This document shows, piece by piece, positions 52,201 through 61,200 of a stretch of DNA of 64,000 nt. The first letter of the stretch is position 1. The number at the start of each line of letters is the position of its first letter. The DNA is taken from contig OX291550.1 in assembly GCA_946406115.1 (NCBI GenBank), positions 28,558,722 to 28,622,721 on the forward strand. Reading direction: 5' to 3'. Both the position numbers and the translations under genes were made by a program. The notes under the pieces were generated by a model. That model ran no database searches, had not been told where the DNA came from, and saw only the letters and a list, made by a program, of their open reading frames with translations. The DNA is from Apoda limacodes (Eukaryota > Arthropoda > Insecta > Lepidoptera > Limacodidae).

Positions 52201-55200
52201 GTCAAGTGTGCGAGCTTTTATACAAAATAAATGGCTTCTATAACAAATTTGATGCATTACGACACGATACGACACGACACTTGTAATGAGAATCTGCCTT
52301 AATCAATCGATCAAACGATTGTAGGCAGATAACGTGTGGCTGATACATACAAATTATAGGTTTGTATGAAAAAAGTAGAATAAATTAAGTAAGATCTAAC
52401 CTTGCAGTTAGTTCATGGACTGTAGGGGAGTTTGAGAGAGAGATATTAATGTTAATTTAAAAAAAAATGTAATTTAATATTTGTACTTTCACTAAGGGCT
52501 AGGTCTATAAATATATTTCTTTTTTTAAATATTAAAATTGTTATACTTAATATAATTGTTATAAATTTTAAGGCAACAGGAAGAAAAGGGAAAGATGCAG
52601 CAAAGGTGGCGGCTGGTAACGTAGCCACCAATCAAAATAAAGACGATTTGCACGAATGGATTCTATATGATGGGGTAATTAAATAGGCTCGTATTAATAA
52701 CAAATACTGTAATAAGTAGTCGGTAAGCCTGGCTTTTATGCTATCTAATCTAAGTCCCATTCCAGGTTAGTGTTAGACACACCAATGGGTTTGTCAAAAT
52801 GCATCTGATTTGTTCTCCAGTATGGAGGTAGAGTACAATAAACCTGCCATAAAAAAAAAATACAAATGCCCAAAAGAGAACTATGGAATGAAGGAATTTG
52901 TAATAAAACATCCAAGGCGATGGCAGCATGTGATCAACACGACCTGGTCAGTGACCGTGAATATGGCTTTCGCCACGGCTCGACTGGTGACCTTCTAGTG
53001 TATCTCACACACTGATGTGCACTAGTAATTGAGATTCAGGGGGAGGTATTGGCATGTAGCCTGGACATAGCGAGAGCGTTCGATCGGGTCTGGCACTGGG
53101 GTCTTCTATCAAGGTAGCCATCTTACGGAGTGCCCGAGAGTTTGTGAAAATGGGTGGCTAGCTTTTTGTCCAGCAGACGCATACTAACCGTAGTTGACGG
53201 TTGTTGCTCAGATAGCATGGACATTAATGCTGGTGTCCTGCAAGGCTCTGTGCTGTCTCCTACGCTGTTATCAATGACATGTCGGACATCAACAACATAC
53301 ATTGCTATGCAGATGACAGTACTGGCGACGCTTTTTACACGGGTCGTGCAAACATCCCTCGTTCCGTTGTGGAGGAAAACCGCGGAGAACTTGTGTCTCA
53401 AATCGAGACCACACTGTCCCAGGTCTCTGACTGGGGACGGGTAAACTTGGTCCGATTCAACCCTACAAAGACACAAGTGAGCGCGTTTACCGCTAAGAAA
53501 ACTCCATTCACTGTAGTCCCACAATTCCAGAACACTCCCCTCTCCATCTCCAAGAGCATTGGGATCCTTGGTGTCGACATCTCCAGCGATGTTATGTTCC
53601 GAGATCATTTACAAGATAAGGTGAAGCTTGTGTCCAAAAAACTTGGTGTACTCAACAGAGCGAAGCAGTAGTTCACGTCGGGGCAAAGGTTGTTACTTTA
53701 CAAGTCGCAAGTTCGGCCCCGTATGGAGTACTGCTGCCATCTCTGGGCAGGTGCACCCGGATACCAGCTTGGCCCTTTTGACTCGGTTCAACGACAGGCT
53801 GTGAGAATTGTCGACGATTCCAAACTCACTTGCGGTATCGAGCCCTTAAGTCTGAGGAGAGACTTTGCCTCACTGTGTGTGTTCTACCGCTTGTACAATG
53901 GGTTGTGTTCTGAGGAATTGTTCGAAATGATGCCCACGGCTACTTTCTACCATCGCACCGCTCGCCATCGGCACGGAATTCATTCTCACACTTTAGAACC
54001 TATATGGTCGCGTACAGTGCGGTTTCAGAGAAACTTCCTCCCGCGAACGCTGAAGTTGTGGAATGAGCTCCCTGCCAAGGTTTTCTGCAAGGACTACAGT
54101 ATGGAGTTCTTCAAGAAAGAAGTTATTAGATTTCTGAAGGGTCAGCAACGCGCAAGTGATACCCCTGGTGTTGCAAGCGTCCATAGGCTACGGTGACCGC
54201 TTACCACCAGGCGGACCGTAAGCTTGTTTGCCACCTTAGTGGTATAAAAAAAAAAAAAAAAAATGTTCAAGAGCATTGGGTTCCTTGGTGTTAACATCTC
54301 CAGCGATGTTCAGTTCCGAGATCATTTACAAGACAAGGTGAAGCTGGTGTCCAAAAAACTAGGTGTACTCAACAGAGCGAGTGTCACCCGGATAACAGCT
54401 TGGCCCTTTTGACTCGGTCCAGCGACGGGCTGTGAGAATTGTCGACGATCCCAAACTCACTTGCCGTATCGAACTCTTAATTCCGAGGAGAGACTTTGCC
54501 TCCCTGTGTGTGTTCTACCGCTTGTACAATGGGTTGTGTTCTGAGGAATTGTTCGAAATGATGCCCACGGCTTCTTTCTACCATCGCACCGCTCGTCATC
54601 GGCAGGGAATTCAGTACAGTACAGTGCGGTTTCAGAGGAACTTTCTCCCGCGAACGCTTGGGTTGTGGAATGAGCTCCCTGTCAAGGTTTTCTCTAAGGA
54701 CTACAGTATGGGGTTCTTCAAGAAAGAAGTTATTGGATTTCTGAAGGCTCGGCAACGCGCGAGTGATATCCCTGGTGTTACAAGCGTCCATAGGATACTG
54801 TGCCCGCTTACTTTCAGGCGGACCGTAAGCTTGTTTGCCACATTAGTGGTATAAAAAAATCCTGCACTTACTCTACGATGACGTGTTAAAAAAATATCTG
54901 TAGAAAGAAAAAATAAAAATAAATTCAAAAATAGAAATTACTCAAGGCATGTATAAAAAATAACAACGTAACAAACATAACGAAAAATAATAGGAGAGAT
55001 ATTAGAAGTCTCCGGTTTGCACTTTTTTTATTTGTATGTCAAAAAATGTAGGTAATCTTATTTCTTAAAGACGCATTTCATAAAGTCATTAATGACAGAT
55101 ATTTGTATTTCTGTAAATAGTCTTTAGCCATTGATGACAGATATTTGTATTTGCGCAAATAGTCGCCTTTTACCATTTAGTTTTATTTACAATTTTTATC

Positions 55201-58200
55201 CAAATTGCAGATCAAAAACATCGTTAAAATAGTTCGCACAGTATATTATCCATCGGTTCATCAGTACACTACAGCGACTAATGTTCCACCCATGAGAATC
55301 ACCAAAATACCAAACAGAGCTTTGGATGTTCCAGCCCCAAAGACTGCACCTCTATACCTTCAAATTGATGGCCCAGATGAGAACGTGCTTCGCCTATCTT
55401 TAAGCGTGTTATACCCTAGAATCTTATCAAATTGTAGGCAACCTTTACTGGATTATGTAGAACCAGCGTATATGATTTTGGAAGTTTTTGAGTGGTTTGA
55501 AGATAGCGATGTTCCAAGTCCTGATGCTTTTATCCGGACAAGGGGATATGGTACCGTTGAGTTAAAGTTTCAGCCAGGAAGACACTTCTGCAGGTGATTT
55601 AAATAAACCAGGCAAGTGTATGCATTAAGTTAGGGTTCTAGAGAATGATAATTATTGCAAATATCTTTGTTTAAACAATTATTGTTAAAATTATTTAAGC
55701 ACTATTATTGCGATTTTTTTCCAATTATTAAAAAATATAGTTTTAAAGTTAAAGCGGTCACAACTTTGAAAACTAAAAACTTTTTAGAGAAAAACCTCAA
55801 ATGCAAGATTTATCCAATGATAACACATACAATTGGGTGCCGAAAATGATTTAGCTACTTAATTTTTTTTTTATTTCTTCACAACATTATGTTGCGGCAA
55901 AAGACTAATTTCTATTAAAAGCAATACAATGGTGGCAAGGGGGTGACAAAAATAACATAGGGACGAACGGAAATTTCAAAACCATGTATAAATAAGGTAA
56001 TAGGAAACCTTATTTTCATGCCATTTGGTTACGGTATTCGTCTTACTTTTTCTTTCATACTTGCAGTTGACCATACAATCTTAATATTTTTAACATTTGT
56101 CGTAAGAAAATTTTAATTCCTAAGAACATAACGGGTTTCATTTTGTTTTTTTTTTGGATTTTTCAGAGTCTGGGTCCATTCCCGGACAAATTGGCACTTA
56201 GCACTTTTAAGCAAATCCACATTGCTCCTGGGCTCGCGTGACCTGGTGATGGCGGCTTCGGTCCGGGAATGTCCCTGGAACACACGGTTCCTGACAGCAC
56301 TGGGAACAGCTTTTAATACTTGGATTCGTGTCTCCAGGACCAGCGGATACTCATACGTAGCGCAAGACCGAGAATTTTATGCGTAATTATAACTTATTAT
56401 GTACTGAACTATAACAGTCCTACCAAAACCACTGTACTGCTTCTTGATGAGACAAAAGTTGGGACGAGGAACTAATTTACCTGAGATTGATACTATAGAA
56501 TAGTTCTGAAGCCATTGGTGGCAAAATTGTAATTGTCTCAGCTGCAAAGGCAGAGCCCTCTCCTTGTAGCAGGAATCTTAGGCCAAAGTCCACTTTGCTG
56601 GCCAAGTGCATGTTGGCAGACGTTGTTGAACTAGTGGCCACTCGTTCTCGAAACGCCCACAAGGCCTCTGACTCGGCTTGAAGAATGCTGTAATATAAAA
56701 AAAATATTGTAATATGTATATCTATTTATATGTACCGCACCTTGGATGCAACAGACGTTAGAAGGAACGAGGACCAAATACACATGAGATCGTTGCTACA
56801 GAATAGTACTGAAGATATGGTTCTAGTTTTGTAATAGGCATATCCATTAACAAAGGTATTAGGCAGGCAAATATTTATGCTAATCAGCTATACTGATCTG
56901 ACTGTCGTTTACTTGCAGATCATTTGTTTTTTCAGATATATTTCCAAAAATAGGAATCCATCGGTAGGTACTTACATAATATACATTTACATTGATGATG
57001 TAGATATGGCATTTAAAATATTTATCTGAGTCTCTAACCTGCAAAAAGTCTCAAACGAAGAAAGGGCAACATTTATAAGATTTAAAGATTTGTGTGTTTG
57101 TAAGATTAATATACTGGGATGGCATAAGTCCCTAGTAGTTGTATTTGTGAAGTTCGTGACGAGCGTATTTCCATAGGAAAGATCTAGTCGAGATTTTCAA
57201 AGGCCTAAAAAAGTTTTGCTCAATTGGTAGGTTTGATGCAGGCTGCAGTCCTGGCTCAAGGTAAATCTTTTAACTGCATCATTGCTATTAGAAAAAATAT
57301 TTACGTTGATACTTACAAACTTTGTGTTTCAAATAAGTTAGCTAACTAACTATAAGACTATTTGTTGATGCTTTGATGACACTGGATATCTTTAGATATT
57401 TTATCTCGTATGCATACTCCTATGACGTACATAGCTACTTCGCGGTATTGCGGTTGCGATAGGACTTTGATCTCGGTTTTGACTGCTGAATCTAACTAGT
57501 TAACTTTGTGTGATTTTTGCTGTTGGAACTGAACTAGGTAGCTTTTTATCTCGGTTTCAATTGTTGAAACTGGACTAGGTAACTTTTTGTCCTACCTCTG
57601 TAACCTCTACCGTCTATCTTCTCTCTAACCTCTATGACCTTTACCAACTCCCCCAATCCATTCCCCTTTTACCCTCCATCCCGACTTTCTGCGCTCAATT
57701 TACACTAAAAACACAAGCTGCAGCTCAACTATTAGAAAATCTCTAGGCACTTGGTTGAACCGACTTACGGTGTACCTGATTGCATAATGGTTGCATTTAT
57801 TTACACATTCGCCGGCGTGCGCTCATCACACTAAAGTTTTTATTGCAATCTGGCGAACGCACAGGAGAACGCTGGATAACTTCCCCGTCCCATCCCTTGC
57901 AAATGTTTACACCATCGACATGAAAAAACAATAGGTAGATATGGTAACATGACACTGTGGTTCGGAAACCGGCGTAGCCGATAATAGGGGTGGTGGAGTA
58001 AGTGAAGTGGGGCAAGAATGTGACCATTTTTATTCCAATTTAACCCTTATGTTTAATACATAAGGCTTATACGTTGACACTTGTGACATCTTGTGATGAG
58101 AAGCAGTACTAAAATTTTACATTACACTCAGTGTTGTTATTGTAAGAAAATTATGGATAGATTGCTTTGATGCTTTGATCAAAAATATCTTGGAAAATTC

Positions 58201-61200
58201 AAAGTCCTATCTAACTATCAACACATATTTTTATACTATCGGTAGTAAAATCATTCCAAATCTATAAAATTGTTAATTAAAATGGCGATTTAGAAGGGCT
58301 TTTTAAAAGTCTAATTTATAAAAGTATACTTAAATTATAAATGTACCTAAATAATTTAATTCTAATTAGTTTGTAGAGACATTTTAGTTTTATGTAGGTA
58401 TCTATAAAACAGCAAATTATATTGTGGTTTAGATAGTACACAATTGGAATTGGATATACTGTACGTTATCTTACTTGTACAAGTTTTTTGCTCTAACTTA
58501 ACTTTGTTTGTAAACTCATTACGCTAAAACGGCTAAACTATTTCAAAATTTAAACTTTACCGTGGGCTTTCGTTTTATCGAATTTGTTTTATAGCATGAA
58601 AATATGTAGATAAACGCTAAAAGTTTTATTATAAAAATAACAAATGATATGAGTTTTGTTAAACCAATCTATCTACCTACTTGATTAAAATGTTGCGGTC
58701 TGTGCATAGGTATCTAAGTAGACACTATATCTTGCATGCATAGCTAGTATTGAAAAGCAAATTACCCGGCTTACGCATTTTATGGTGCGCCCCCTATGCT
58801 ACATAAAAACAAAAAAAATAATAATTGTCATGTTTGATTTTGTTTTTAGTAGCTTACTAACTTATTTTATTTTATTATACCTAATAAGTGTTTCTGTACA
58901 TATTTTATACTGTATTGGAACCAAAATGAAAGGCAGTTATGTCATATAATAATAATATATTAGCCGTCTATGCGGCTCCAAAGATACCGTAAAGACTACT
59001 ACAATTACTATCTAGATACAATATAATGTATTACACTTATGGGAGCGATGCAAATGCAATGCGATGTCTATATGACGTTACATGCAAACACTACAATACT
59101 TTTTAGCTAATTATCAAAGTATTATATTTTTTCTTTAAATAGAACTTCTTGCCAGCTCTTTTTGGCAGAAATTAACATTGTTCACATTGTATTGACGATT
59201 CAAAAGTGTTCTTAGAAACCTATTTGTATAAAGTTTGATGTGATTTGATTTGATAAACATAGTATAGTTTTCTTCTTATCCATACTTATATTATAAATGC
59301 AGAAGTTCTGTCTGTCTGTCTGTTGCCTCTTTAGGCTTAAACCGCTGTACCGATTAAGATGAAATTTGGTACGGAGATAGTTTGAGCCCTGGGATAGGCT
59401 ACTTGAAAACTTCATGTGTGAGTCGGTTTTTTTTCTGTCACCGAGGAGTTGCCGTTGAATCCTACGCCGATAACTGAATTTAGAGCGGGTGAAACCGCGG
59501 GCAAATTCGACATGGAGATAGTTTGTGTGCCGGGGAAGGACAAAGGCTACTTTAAAACGTCAATTGTAAGTCCGTTTTTTTAATATTAAGGAGTTGCCGT
59601 TGATATCCTACACCAATAACCGAATTTAAGGCGGGCAACCGCTAGTTTATTATAATTTGCTTGACCGTAGGAAAATTCGAAACATCATCACAAAACTTAT
59701 GACCTATAGCTAGTTAGATATTATCTTAAAGCACATTTTTTAAAATTTAACTACAACATTTTCTGCTTAAAGTGATTCAGTCTCTTCTGAAATAGATTGA
59801 GCTTCGCCTAAATTGAACATCGTCCTGAGCGAATTGGATAAAAGTGCTTAAACATAACTCTTATAATTTGATAATGTTCGTCCGTTCGTATGTCACGATA
59901 AATGAACGTATTATATTTAAAAAATACGAGTTTTGTTTTTTAGTTCGTATCGTCCGGACTTACCTTGGGATCCAGAAGCGGTTGGCTACACACAAGCGCA
60001 CCGTCACTGGATGTTTAGAAACGCTCTGTGTTCCTTTATGAAAAGTAAGATGGAAGAACCGGAATACAGAAACGCTTGTATAATTCTACGAAGGTACTTC
60101 TGTGATCCCGACTTTGGTATGCCACCAAAGCCCAAGCTGACGCCATCTTACCGAGATATGGCTGGCGGAGATCCTTGTGACTGTGGCGTACCTGAAACTG
60201 AAGAAACTGAGATAATGAGTGAACCGCTGACTGACAATAATCAGGTAGTATGAAAAAGGAATATTTTATAATCTGGCAAAAAAAAAAATTAGCTTGGTAA
60301 TTTCTAAAAATACTGTGTATCCAACAGTGAATGCTGGTAGGCAAACAATTACATTTGTGTTCTTCTTTACATCAATAATATGGCATTGGTATAAACAATT
60401 CTTATGATTATGATGAAAGAATAGTTTTCACCGTTGTAATTACAGAATTACAAGACATTCCAAATCAAATTATTGTAGATCTCTTTATTGTTTACTATCC
60501 ATACTCTTTTAAATGACAGTCAAGATTGATGATGTGTGCGTGTGTGTGTGTGTGTGTGGATCCAACCAAATAATTTTAGAACGTAATTTTTACAGTCAGA
60601 AGAAGCAAAAGAGATACTACTAACACTACAAATTAAGGACCAACTTCTAACTCCTCCTGCTGAACCTGCAAAATCCATTATATGTGAACTAGCCACTGAA
60701 GAGCTGACTTGTGAAGTCCTGAAGGAAGCTCGAGAGCTACTAATAAGGAAGCATGAAGCAGCAACTGTACTGCAAGCCCACTGGAGGGGTTGGTGGGCTA
60801 GAAAGAACTTGACCACTACAGTAGTTGTTGCTCCAGATATTCTGAAATCTGTAAGTTAATGCTAATTTCAGCTGGTTTCGGTGGTTATTAAAATAAAATT
60901 AAGCAGAATCCGTTTGAAATTATATTCTTTAACAGTTTTATTTATAAGGCTCTGTTATTGTGATTTATATCATGATCTAAGTGCTGAGAAAACCAGGTCT
61001 TCTCTTACCGAAAGTGACACAAGCCTTCTGCCCTCGCTTGGTATCGGATGAAAACGTCATGTGATCCTTCTTCTCTCTGAAGAAACTACCAGGCGCAGTA
61101 TTTAATTTAAGGCATAATTTATACGAAATTCTGTTCATATTTCATTTCCGTTGCCGGTTTCTTTTCGTTATTCATATTTTTTTAATTTTGACATATTATT

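Noticed and set aside
52810..52998. A 62-codon frame after exon 11, considered as an exon extension.
   Set aside because: Its second half is the start of a LINE copy in a wrong frame, and exon 11 joins exon 12 in phase without it.
56477..56700. Antisense 61-codon frame with good splice-like borders (acceptor ttatattacag, donor ctcaggtaaat), looking like an exon of a nested gene.
   Set aside because: The core CGAGTGGCCACTAGTTC recurs on the plus strand at 35218 and the rest fits a dispersed lepidopteran repeat, so it is a repeat and not an exon.
60520..60816. A 98-codon antisense frame.
   Set aside because: It is the complement of androglobin exon 15 and the (GT)n run.
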